64,000 nt of DNA, from assembly GCF_041624475.1 (NCBI RefSeq), contig NZ_JBFJUX010000010.1, positions 61,646-125,645 on the forward strand. The letters are read 5' to 3'. The notes below the pieces were generated by a model, which saw only the letters and a list, made by a program, of their open reading frames with translations, made no database searches and had not been told where the DNA came from. Shown in pieces: positions 8,501 to 17,000 of this stretch (within the stretch, counting starts at the first letter, position 1; every line of letters starts with the position of its first letter). The translations under genes and the position numbers were made by a program. Origin of the DNA: Litorivivens sp041624475. GTDB taxonomy: Bacteria; Pseudomonadota; Gammaproteobacteria; Pseudomonadales; Spongiibacteraceae.

Positions 8501-9229
8501 TTAGTTTGGTATTAGCTCGATCTCGATGGCGCCCAACTCTCTTATATTTCCGGAGACGAGTTCGTTGGTTTTGTCGGCGGACAGGATGGCCTTCAGTGGA
8601 ATAACTCTCGGCTCTCCATCACTTGAAAAAACAACGTTATTAACGGGGGTGTAGTTGTCCGTTGTGAAGCGGAGCCAGCCGAATTCGGGCGATAATTCTC
8701 TCAGATCATCGTACAGGCCAATTCTGGCCGCTGTTACCGGGCTGCCATTCTCCAGCATCACAAGTCGGTAGTTCACGCCCTTTGGGCACGTGACCAAAAA
8801 TGTTGTGCTTCTCTCCAAAGCCCTAACGGGCTCGATGTCGGTAAAATCCAATGAAAGTCCGCCAGTCGGGCTTAGTATCCGGCAGCTCTTTCGACGAACG
8901 CTTTTTGTGAGTTGGTCACCCAGTTCGTCAGGGCGAATGTCCAGCACAGGTCTCATGTCGCGGTCGAACAGTACATCGGTGTTTACGATAGATTTTCCCA
9001 GCTTTGTGGTTGCGTCTATCAATTTTCTGGATGTGTCGGTTCCGAAAATAACGCTGCTTGGACGTGGGTTGTTGGCTATCAACGCAGGGGATGCTTTGTA
9101 ATCAGAGTTCGGACGTGGAGCGTCGAGTAGAGTATCTTTTGTCGCCGATAGGGCGGCGGACAAAGGAGGTGCTGAGTGTACCGGAAAAGAAAGCAGTATT
9201 AGCGTTGCCAGTGTCAAATATCGGGTCAT
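8501..9229 (-). CDS. Exported protein, probable tip subunit/adhesin of the first chaperone-usher fimbria
   Basis: This is a 242-residue secreted protein (signal peptide ending near PVHSA). It overlaps the usher stop by 4 nt (ATGA) and is the last gene of the fimbrial operon, the usual place of the tip subunit in archaic/sigma-type systems. Two cysteines (SCRILS and VTCPKG) could form the disulfide seen in SCPU-type pilin domains. The C-terminal part (GWLRFTTDNYTP-NNVVF...IEIELIPN) could supply the donated beta strands. The N-terminal 90 residues are unlike known pilins. I do not recognise a binding domain, so the tip role is inferred from position. Confidence 0.6.
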   Translation of the reverse strand: MTRYLTLATLILLSFPVHSAPPLSAALSATKDTLLDAPRPNSDYKASPALIANNPRPSSVIFGTDTSRKLIDATTKLGKSIVNTDVLFDRDMRPVLDIRPDELGDQLTKSVRRKSCRILSPTGGLSLDFTDIEPVRALERSTTFLVTCPKGVNYRLVMLENGSPVTAARIGLYDDLRELSPEFGWLRFTTDNYTPVNNVVFSSDGEPRVIPLKAILSADKTNELVSGNIRELGAIEIELIPN

Positions 9230-11499
9230 TGTTTGTTACCTCTTCCCAGCGTATACGTTGGTAGAGAGTCGTCAAAGCTATCTATATTAAGTATATAGAC
9301 CTGCCCTTCATAACGAATACGGTTTTCTCCAAGCAAGAGATTTTCAGCGAAAGCACCAAAGTTATAAAGGCGGTAGTCGCTACCATTTACATTGATGATT
9401 TCTCCCGCCGGTACGCCATCTATCATAATGAACGCGGCAGGTGAATTGAGTGTGAACTTGGCGAGCCCGGCTTGCCCTGGAACCGTGGAAACTTCCTCCA
9501 ATGTGCGCTGGACCAGATTGTTTTCCGGGAGCGTGCTGGTGTCTATGCTGGCAAAGCGGCGCCCAAAGCCTGTGACGGGTAATATACCTTTTCCGTAGCG
9601 GTTGCTTTGAGAGGATCGTCCTTCCACTGAAAACCCAACATGGGGAAGCTGGGTATCAACAATAGCGAGGGCCTCATTGCTGGTTAGTTGTCGCCCGGCA
9701 TATAGCGCGGGAGCGTTTGCAAAGCCAAGGGCAAAACCAAGATCCGCAAACTGCTCATAGCGCTCGTTTTGGTAGCGAGCCTCGTATGCCGCATTGAAAT
9801 GGTCTGAAGCCCACCCTACACCTGCAGAGCCTCTGTTGCTGTGTGTCTGATCCTCGTGAAAGGCTTCGGCACGCCAGTTCAGAGAGTTGGTCTTATTTCT
9901 ACCGCGCGCAACCAGAAACGATTCATATTTGTCTGAATATTCCCTTGTCTGGCTGCCGAGTTGAACATAGGAAACTGGGCCGCCAAATGAATAGCCAAAG
10001 GCCAGCGTGAACAGCGGGTCTTCGTCATCCTGCCCTTGAACACTGGCATCCATTGAAAATCGCCCGGCGCGCCAACCTAGGCCCAATCCGTACGATTGAA
10101 TATCGTCAGTCTCAGAAATGTTGCCCGAAACGAAAACATGCCGAAAACTTAACCCAGCATAAGCTCGCCATCCCTCCAGCTGTCTACGTCGCCCGCCAAT
10201 GGTCGTGAATTGATCGTCCTCCCGAAAGCCTGCAGCGCCGATGGAATAGTGATACCGGTTCCCAAGTAGCCCGGCTTTTCGCCACGACAGCCGATAAGAA
10301 TCAGCTTTGTTTTCCAGATCGTCCCGCGATGTTTTGGCGGTAGCATCTAGCTGGCCAATGGCCGTGTTCCACAAGAGCGACGCGCCAGCATTCCAGAGAT
10401 AGTCGTTGCCGCTGAACAGAGGGCTGGTTTCCTGATAGCTCGCGCCTTCTCCCAGCAATCCGAAGGTCAGTCTCTCTGTCACGCCGTATGCAACTCTGAA
10501 GGAGGCCGCCTGTGCGTCTTTGTCAATGTCTCCCTCGGCGTCGCGTAGATAGCCTCCCGCCAGTGAAAAATCCCAGACCCCTCTGCCCAGATTGCGTTGA
10601 TCTACGATCAGGTCGGTTTCGACGAGACGCCGTGTTCCAAGTGCGTCGGTTATCACCAGAAGAACTTTGCCAGAGCCTGAAGGGCGATAGTCACTGAGTT
10701 GGACGGGGCCAGGCCGATCAATCTGCTGGCGCCGTTCAAGCTGACTGTTGCGATACAGCTCAATAACCGACGGACGTTCAGCCAGTGTAAAAAAATCATA
10801 AACCGGTCGGCTGGTAATATCGGGGCGGGTGGAAAAATTCCGGTAAATGCGGAAGCCGGTTATACCAATAGTGGCATCGTTGGGGTCCGCGTCGGTTCTG
10901 ACTTCGCCGAGATCAAAGCTGATCTGCGAATCTATAAAGTGATTGACTAGTTTGGTTGGCAGTCTCCGGGTATCGCTTAGTTCGCCATTTTCTATATGGC
11001 GAACGCCTGTCTCGAGTACGCCCAGTGGGCCAAGGCTGAGGCTGGATTGGAGAATGCCGATACCTGCCGTATCTTCATCCTCTGCGTCCCGTACGGAAAA
11101 GGTAAAATTGTTGATAAAGGCAAAGCGACGCTGGAGGAATTGGGCTGATGCTTCCCTGGGCTTGAAAAACCGCAGGTTGTTGGTCGGCATCAGGTCGGGC
11201 CGCAGACTGAGATAGCCTTTACCGGAGCGACTATCTTCTCTATAGGAGCCAAGGTCATTGAGGCTTATGCAATTTACGCATTCTGGCGTGCCGATTCGCG
11301 GGAGCGATTCGAGCGCCTGACGGGCGATTGTGTCGGGCGGAATGTCCTCTGGGTCTATCAGTACCCCTTGATCGGTTTCGTGCAGGACAACGACTCCGGC
11401 GTCGGCATCTTCAACAGTAAGCTCGATCACGCGTTCGCCTGCCTGCGAAAGCATCGGCATAAACAGAAGGTACCACCAAGGCAGTCTACGGGCAGTCAT
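9226..11499 (-). CDS. Outer-membrane fimbrial usher, short divergent type
   Basis: This is a 757-residue usher. After a signal peptide comes a reduced N-terminal region with a CVNC motif, then the beta-barrel. The plug domain is recognisable around residues 230-300 (RPSVIELYRNSQL, PGPVQLSDY, GSGKVLLVITDALG), followed by further barrel strands and a C-terminal beta domain with FIMIDGVPAGEI. It is about 200 residues shorter than the second usher at 24248-27157, mainly by lacking a long N-terminal region. Ushers in the outer membrane accept chaperone-subunit complexes and secrete the growing fimbria. It starts 2 nt after the chaperone stop. Assignment rests on the plug motif and gene order. Confidence 0.82.
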   Translation of the reverse strand: MTARRLPWWYLLFMPMLSQAGERVIELTVEDADAGVVVLHETDQGVLIDPEDIPPDTIARQALESLPRIGTPECVNCISLNDLGSYREDSRSGKGYLSLRPDLMPTNNLRFFKPREASAQFLQRRFAFINNFTFSVRDAEDEDTAGIGILQSSLSLGPLGVLETGVRHIENGELSDTRRLPTKLVNHFIDSQISFDLGEVRTDADPNDATIGITGFRIYRNFSTRPDITSRPVYDFFTLAERPSVIELYRNSQLERRQQIDRPGPVQLSDYRPSGSGKVLLVITDALGTRRLVETDLIVDQRNLGRGVWDFSLAGGYLRDAEGDIDKDAQAASFRVAYGVTERLTFGLLGEGASYQETSPLFSGNDYLWNAGASLLWNTAIGQLDATAKTSRDDLENKADSYRLSWRKAGLLGNRYHYSIGAAGFREDDQFTTIGGRRRQLEGWRAYAGLSFRHVFVSGNISETDDIQSYGLGLGWRAGRFSMDASVQGQDDEDPLFTLAFGYSFGGPVSYVQLGSQTREYSDKYESFLVARGRNKTNSLNWRAEAFHEDQTHSNRGSAGVGWASDHFNAAYEARYQNERYEQFADLGFALGFANAPALYAGRQLTSNEALAIVDTQLPHVGFSVEGRSSQSNRYGKGILPVTGFGRRFASIDTSTLPENNLVQRTLEEVSTVPGQAGLAKFTLNSPAAFIMIDGVPAGEIINVNGSDYRLYNFGAFAENLLLGENRIRYEGQVYILNIDSFDDSLPTYTLGRGNKQ

Positions 11500-11501
11500 C
11501 T

Positions 11502-12176
11502 TCAGTTCACAACGATGTCGTCGCCATAGGCCACTTTAAAGCGAAAGGGACGCTGCCAGTCCTTGAACAAAAAGAGTTCCTTGCGTCCGGGCAGGATGCG
11601 TTTGTTTAGCGGCTGGTCTCTGCCTCGGGCGTCGGTTGCCCCGCGAATTTCCAAAAGTGTGTTGCCGGTGTTGGTCACTAGCACCCGGAAGCCTTCCGGG
11701 CTTGGCTTCGTTTGTATTGAGGCCTTCGGTTTCACATTTCGATCGATATAGTAAACCGGAAAGCTTGTTGCAATGGGTATGTTTAGGCCGGACGAAGGCT
11801 GCTTTGGCGCTTCGCCAACGGGGTCGGATTCGCGCAGCACGAAGCGAAAAAACAGCGGCGGTGATAAAGACTTTTTATCGCGTAGCAAGAGACGAACGAT
11901 TTGTGTCTCCTCGGGCCCGAGCTCAAACACGGGTGGGTAAGCGATCATTTCCGCTCCGGTAGCTTTGGTGGCCTCATCCCAGGGCTGGGCGACGACGCTG
12001 TATTCGCGCAGGCTTTTGCCCGGGTTAGAGACCTTGACGGAGACTGAGCGCTGATCTGCGTTATAGAAAATATGCTTTTGACTGATACGGTAATCGGCGT
12101 GGGAAGTAACATTGAAAAAGGCAATGATCAGCAAGATTGCCGGAAGCAAATTGTGCTTGGCCAGATGAAGTGCCAT
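11502..12176 (-). CDS. Periplasmic fimbrial chaperone (PapD-like)
   Basis: This encodes 224 residues from the ATG at 12176; a TTG reading from 12203 is possible but has no ribosome site. A signal peptide (to near SHA) is followed by two immunoglobulin-like domains. Typical chaperone features are S-VKVSN-G-...Y-VVAQPWDE, IAYPPVFELGPEETQIVRLL and the domain 2 segment VLVTNTGNTLLEI...PGRKELF. It donates a strand to fimbrial subunits in the periplasm and hands them to the usher. It lies 2 nt before the usher gene and 86 nt after the pilin gene, with a strong hairpin in that gap. Confidence 0.88.
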   Translation of the reverse strand: MALHLAKHNLLPAILLIIAFFNVTSHADYRISQKHIFYNADQRSVSVKVSNPGKSLREYSVVAQPWDEATKATGAEMIAYPPVFELGPEETQIVRLLLRDKKSLSPPLFFRFVLRESDPVGEAPKQPSSGLNIPIATSFPVYYIDRNVKPKASIQTKPSPEGFRVLVTNTGNTLLEIRGATDARGRDQPLNKRILPGRKELFLFKDWQRPFRFKVAYGDDIVVN

Positions 12177-12214
12177 GAAAAAACCGTTTGGTTGATTGCG
12201 CAAGGGAAAGCGAA

Positions 12215-12237
12215 AGGCCGCGGGAGTTCCGCGGCCT
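12215..12237 (-). promoter_or_regulatory. Intercistronic hairpin between pilin and chaperone genes
   Basis: Nine-base arms AGGCCGCGG and CCGCGGCCT are perfectly complementary with a 5-nt loop, 25 nt after the pilin stop. On the minus strand the stem is followed by the pyrimidine-rich TTCGCTTTCCC. Such hairpins after a major pilin gene usually act as partial terminators or as 3' stabilisers, so that the pilin is made in excess over chaperone and usher. The structure is seen in the sequence; its effect is inferred. Confidence 0.65.
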
Positions 12238-12262
12238 GATGGTCACTTGTCGTTGGGTAAAA

Positions 12263-13183
12263 TCAATCCACCCACACCGTAATGTTGCCGCTGCCACTCA
12301 AGGTGCCACCGCTACCACTGGTGATTTGGGTGGTATCCAATTGGGCGAACAGTGCTACCGCCGTTGCGGATTGATCACCTGCGCTGGTGTAGTCCGGGCT
12401 AGTTCCCCCGATCGCCGTGCCTGTCGACTGGTCGCCATTGTCGTCTGTCAGTACCGTGAGATCGACAGTGGTGTTGTTGGTGCCGTCATTGTAGGTGGCA
12501 GTCAATGTGTTTGAGCCAGTGCCTGCTTGCGGGTCAGTACCGGCAGTGGACAGATAGATATTGGTGGCCACCGTTTCATTGCTGCAAGTTACGGAGAATG
12601 CCACCGGGTCAGAGCTGGCCGTTGTGCCATCCGCGTCAATTGCGCCGAAATCAAAGTCAGTATCTGACGTCGTTACCGAGCAGCTCAGGCTGTTATTAAC
12701 GGTCCCGGTAACGGTTACCGCGACGGTATCAACAAGTGCTGACGTGCCAGAAGGAGCTGGAGGTGTATCACCTGTAAGCCCGGCAATAGCAGACTGTACC
12801 GCGGGCTCGCAGGTGTCTGCCGCAGTATCGGTTGCGCAGCCTGCTGCGATGGCAGTTGCTGCCGCGATTACTGGCGCAGTAGGATCTTCTCCGCCGCCGC
12901 TGTTGGGAGTGCCAATAATCGTAGCGGCTGTGCTGTCAATGGTTGGGCCGACGCCGTCGATATCGCGAACCCCTTGGTCTGCTAGTGGCCCCGGCGCTTG
13001 ATCGCTGCCGTCCATCAGTGTGTCTGCGGCGTCTGCTAGCACATTAACAACAGCAGCATTTTCTGGGTTTTCGTAGTCGCGGATTGCATCACCGGTTTCG
13101 CTCGCATAGGCAGCGCTCCCCATAAGCAGCAGGCTGGCAGATGCGAAGCCGAGCATCCATTGTTTTGTGGTGAGTTCTTTCAT
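12263..13183 (-). CDS. Large SCPU-type fimbrial subunit with N-terminal extension
   Basis: This is a 306-residue exported protein with a signal peptide (MKELTTKQWMLGFAS...AYAS). The C-terminal 150 residues form a spore-coat-U/sigma-pilin-like domain: NNSLSCSVTTSDTDFDFGAID, then a second Cys (SVTCSN) and a terminal GNITVWVD strand. The first 150 residues are an acidic, Ala/Gly/Pro/Thr-rich extension that includes AAGCATDTAADTCEP, adding a second cysteine pair. Typical sigma-fimbrial pilins are 150-190 residues, so this is nearly twice the usual length. It is the first gene of the operon, directly after the c-di-GMP riboswitch leader, and is the probable major subunit. Confidence 0.75.
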   Translation of the reverse strand: MKELTTKQWMLGFASASLLLMGSAAYASETGDAIRDYENPENAAVVNVLADAADTLMDGSDQAPGPLADQGVRDIDGVGPTIDSTAATIIGTPNSGGGEDPTAPVIAAATAIAAGCATDTAADTCEPAVQSAIAGLTGDTPPAPSGTSALVDTVAVTVTGTVNNSLSCSVTTSDTDFDFGAIDADGTTASSDPVAFSVTCSNETVATNIYLSTAGTDPQAGTGSNTLTATYNDGTNNTTVDLTVLTDDNGDQSTGTAIGGTSPDYTSAGDQSATAVALFAQLDTTQITSGSGGTLSGSGNITVWVD

Positions 13184-13360
13184 TCTTAGTACCTCAATCT
13201 TTTGATTGGTTATTGCCCTGTACAGGCATTGCGAGGTCTCCCGGCCGGCACTGATATGCCCGTCAGGAGTGTTCCAAGAAGTAAAGTAAGCGCCGCTCGA
13301 GTGAGCGTTGGGGGCGGTTAACGGTTTGTACTAGTGATACACAATCCATGGTTACACTAC

Positions 13361-13452
13361 CATCCCGGCGGCCCCGCTATCATAGTCTGGAAACCAGACC
13401 TTAGACCGGAGGCTTTGCGAACCTGCCTTTCGGCAGGGGTGCCTTTACTTCG
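13361..13452 (-). promoter_or_regulatory. Class I cyclic-di-GMP riboswitch (GEMM-I)
   Basis: The minus strand between the fimbrial pilin gene and YchJ matches the c-di-GMP-I aptamer in order. It has GGCACC, a CCTGCC-GAAA-GGCAGG stem with GNRA tetraloop, the invariant core CGCAAAGCCTCCGG, then TCTAAGG as tetraloop-receptor side, a hairpin TCTGG-TTT-CCAGA, and the closing AGCGGGGCCGCC. This corresponds block by block with the V. cholerae Vc2 aptamer. It lies about 180 nt before the pilin start codon and about 25 nt after a sigma70-like promoter. A small CGCTC-ACTC-GAGCG hairpin (13294-13307) followed by a T-rich stretch could be part of the expression platform. Whether c-di-GMP turns the operon on or off cannot be read from the sequence. 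Confidence 0.9.
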
Positions 13453-13479
13453 AAACGCACTGTTAAAGTGCGCACTTAG

Positions 13480-13508
13480 ACTGTATTTTCAAAATGTGAA
13501 AAGTGCAA
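13480..13508 (-). promoter_or_regulatory. Sigma70-like promoter of the riboswitch-fimbria operon
   Basis: On the minus strand TTGCAC (13508-13503) and TACAGT (13485-13480) are separated by 17 bases. Transcription would begin near 13473, just before the riboswitch. A GCACT...AGTGC dyad at 13457-13471 sits at the expected start site and could bind a regulator or be the first leader hairpin. No other gene is seen in the 13184-13578 gap. Confidence 0.6.
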
Positions 13509-13578
13509 CATTTTTTTCTTGTTGAATGGTTTCTTGAGTGATAAGGGGTGAGCCTCAGCAGCTAACGTTACAATTGTG

Positions 13579-14034
13579 TTATCTGCCGTGACATTTTTTA
13601 TATTTTTTCCCGCTATAACACCAGCAGGATTCATTTCTTCCAAAAACTTTGGGCGGTAAAAACTCGCCGCTGAGGTAAATCCAGCGGCCATCGCGGCGCT
13701 CGAAGGTGGAGCATTCGTGCAGTTGTTCGACGCCCGAATCGTCTTCGTAAAACGCGCTAAATTCGACCGTATTTTCAGCGGCCTTGAGGATGTGCAGGGC
13801 AAGCCAGTGTGTGTTGTTGCAGCTGTCTTCCAGTAAGGCTCGTTCGTTGGCTGCGTGCCGCTCCGGCGCGCTGGTCTGCAGCAGGTAATCCACCTTTCCC
13901 AATGCAAAGGCGCTGTAGCGCGAGCGCATCATCGCCTCGGCGGTGGGGGCTGCGGTGCTGCCTTCCAGAAAGGGTTGGCAGCATTCGGAGAAGGGGTGCC
14001 CCGAACAGCAGGGGCAGACTATCGGGACGGCCAC
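13579..14034 (-). CDS. ychJ: YchJ-family protein with N- and C-terminal SEC-C-like zinc motifs
   Basis: This encodes 151 residues. The N-terminus CPCCSGHPFSECCQPFL and the C-terminus CWCYSGKKYKKCHG are SEC-C-like cysteine clusters expected to bind zinc. Between them is the UPF0225/YchJ domain with MMRSRYSAFALGKVDYLLQT and the C-terminal block ERRDGRWIYLSGEF. The length is normal for YchJ. The molecular function of the family is not established. It ends within the divergent gap next to the fimbrial promoter and starts 2 nt past the end of the beta-helix/cytochrome gene on the same strand, so the two may be cotranscribed. Confidence 0.9.
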   Translation of the reverse strand: MAVPIVCPCCSGHPFSECCQPFLEGSTAAPTAEAMMRSRYSAFALGKVDYLLQTSAPERHAANERALLEDSCNNTHWLALHILKAAENTVEFSAFYEDDSGVEQLHECSTFERRDGRWIYLSGEFLPPKVFGRNESCWCYSGKKYKKCHGR

Positions 14035-14036
14035 GA

Positions 14037-17000
14037 TCAGAGAGGGAGGTCCGACTGATCACAACCTTCGCTGTTGTGGTAAAGCGTGTTGTCTTTGACC
14101 AGCACGTTATTGATCCACTGGTTGACCAGCGCTACGGCTTCTTCGTCCACCACGCTGCGGCCCAGTGGCGGCATTCGGGCTGCCGCAGAGGTGGCCTCGG
14201 GGCCTATCCGGAACGCGACGATCGAGTCCATGGCGTTGGTGGGGTGGATGTCAAAGGTGCGACGGCCGCTGCCTTCCTGGCCGGTGGCGGTGGGCTTTTT
14301 GCAAATGCCGTAGTTTTCGTAGCTGGCCAGATCCGGCAACGCATTCAGGTAGAAGCCGGTATTGGATGCAAAACCACTGACGTTATGGCAGTGCTGACAG
14401 TTTACTTCCAGCCAGGCGCGGGCGCGTTCTTCTATGTCGGCATCGCTGCCTGCGGCATGGCCGGAATCGCCGGGCTTGTTAAAGGCTGGAATGCGCTCCA
14501 GATTGGTGGCGATTTGGGTCTGGACGTCTACGCCGAGATCGGCAGGACAGTCACTGAGTATGCCATTGGCACACCACCAGGCGATCTGGTTGCTGCCTTC
14601 TACCGGGTGGGTGTTGGCGATGAAATCCGACTCCGGATAGTAAGGCTTGTTCAGGAAGCGCACTTTGGGGCCAATGGGCACGGCACCGGGCTCACCTTCT
14701 TCCCGGCCATGGCAGCTTAGGCACTGGTTGGCGTTGGGCACCAGATAGTCATTGGTACTGCCACGATGCACCGAGCCTGAGTCGACGTCGGTGGTATTCC
14801 AGGTGATGGATTCTGTGCTGCCTTCCATCTTCAGGCGCGCAACGTTGCGCCCGTTTTCTTCCTCCCACAGATAGGGCAGGCCGACCCAGTAGGCCTGGCC
14901 GTCGGGGCGCTGCCGCTTGATGATCAGTCGGGTCTCGATGGGGCGCTCGGTGCCCGCCTGTTCATCGGCGGCGGCAAAGGTCTTGCTCAAGATGGTGCCA
15001 ACCGGAAAATCGAGGGTGATGTTGAAGCCCTTCTGCGAGGCGTTATCGCTGGAATCGCGATACTGGGCGGATTCGCCCGGTGGCAAAAACAGCGCGCGGT
15101 ACTTTACGGTGTAATCGGAAAACAGCTTGGTGGTGAGCACGAAAGGCACACCATTGCCGTTCAGCGTGCTGCGCGGCTCTTCCGCGTCGGCAAACAGGTG
15201 GTACTGATCCAGGGTCGGGCAGTTGACGCGCAGAGCAGCCTCAAAGTTGACTTGCCCGGCCACGCCGCCTTCGCACAGGGCCTTGGTCTCGGCCTCGCTG
15301 GGCGCCGGCGCAATCTTGCCGCTGGGTACAAAGGGTGGGATCACGACTGGCGGCAGCGGGGCAAGAGTTTTGCCGTAGGCCGTCGGGCATTTGTGGGCCG
15401 ACATATCGAAGTCGGAGGCGAAATTCTCCAGATCGCTTGCGGTGAGCCCCCCGAGAATATGAGTAAAAAAGGCTTCTCCGGTTTCCGGGTCTTTGGGCTG
15501 CTTTGCCGTGGCGGCTGCAATAACCGCTTCCAGCCCCTTGGTGCCTTTGAAGTTGGCAAAGGTCAGGCTGTCGCTCTCAAACTGATTGTTCTCTGCAATA
15601 CACGACGCAAACCAGTCCGGCACAATGCGCTCGCCCTGGCTGTCGAACTTGTAGGCGTTGTAGCGGCAATCCACCTTGTGGGTGTTGTTGTACAGGGGCT
15701 TGCCGCGCGCGTCCTTGGGTACCCCATCGGGGTAGGCGCAGTTTTCATTGTGCGAATCCAGCAGCCCGTCCCAGAGAATATGCGCGCCGCGATAGCCGCT
15801 ACCGCCGTTACTCAGGCAGGTGGCGGCATTGCTGGGGTTCAAGCAGGCCGCCTGGTTTTTCAAGCCGGCCAGTGGTGGCAGTAGGCGGGCGAGGGTCTGT
15901 TCCTGAATATCGTTGCTGGTGGGTGTCGGCAGGTTATTGCCGTTGTTGATGAAGGTGTTGTTATAGATGTGCAGCCCTTCGGTGTAAAAGTCGATGCGCT
16001 TTTCGCTGGGACGACCGGCCCCCTCCGGAAAGATTTCATAGCTTACGTGGATGATTCCGGCGGTGTTGTTGTTTTCAAAGACATTATTGAAAACTTCAAT
16101 GCGATCGTAGGCCAAAGTGATCATGCCACTGCCCGGAGGTACATCCCCGACAAAACCACCAGAGGTAAAGTTGTAGGTATTGTTGTTGCGGGAGATGTTG
16201 TTAAACATGCGGGTGCGGTCGCCGTACTGACGCAGGCCGTCCAGGTCGTAAACCAGAAAGCCGCCGGTATTGCATTCGGCCAGGTTGCTGTCGTACTCAC
16301 CGCCGCGCACGTTTTCAATTTCAAAGCCAAAGACGTTGTAGGCCGCCCGGCTGTTGCGAATGATGGCGGTGGACGTCTGGCCCACATAAATACCGGCGTC
16401 AGAGGCGCCTACGGATTCGGCTTCTTCAATCAATATGTTTTCCGACGACACGGGGTAGATACCGTAGCGACCGGATTTCGGGCTTACCGTGTAATCCGGT
16501 GATGTGGTGTCGCCTATGCCGTTTTCAACGGCATTAGGGTCCTGAGTGGCGGGATTGGTACAGGCCACGTGCAGTCGTTCGGCGTTATTGGCAAAGGCGT
16601 TATCGGCAGTAATGGGGTCCTCGCTTTCGCGACCGCCACCGGATGACCAGAGTGTGCGCACGCGCTTCAGGCTGGCGTGATTTACCCCGCGCAATTCGAT
16701 GCCGTTGCCGCCGGTGTCGAGTACGGTAAGGTCTTCAATCCACAGGCCGTGCACGTTAACCCCGAGAATCCCTTCCGGGGCGTTGTTGTTCTTGAAGGAC
16801 AGTACGGTCTTGTCCTTGCCGCAGCCTTTAATGGTGATGTCTTCGTTATTAATGATCTGCAGCGTGGCCGCCAGCTCAAAATAACCGCAGCCAAATTCAA
16901 TGGTGTCGCCCGGAGCCGCTTGCACCATGGCTACCGTCATGTCGGTGGTGGCGCTGTCGCCGGGCTGGATAGTAAAGGTCCGTCCAATCGTTGTGTCGGG

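Noticed and set aside
13809..14720. 303-codon plus-strand frame across ychJ and the cytochrome gene
   Set aside because: It is antisense to two conserved genes, with Arg-rich then Gly/Val-rich shadow translation.
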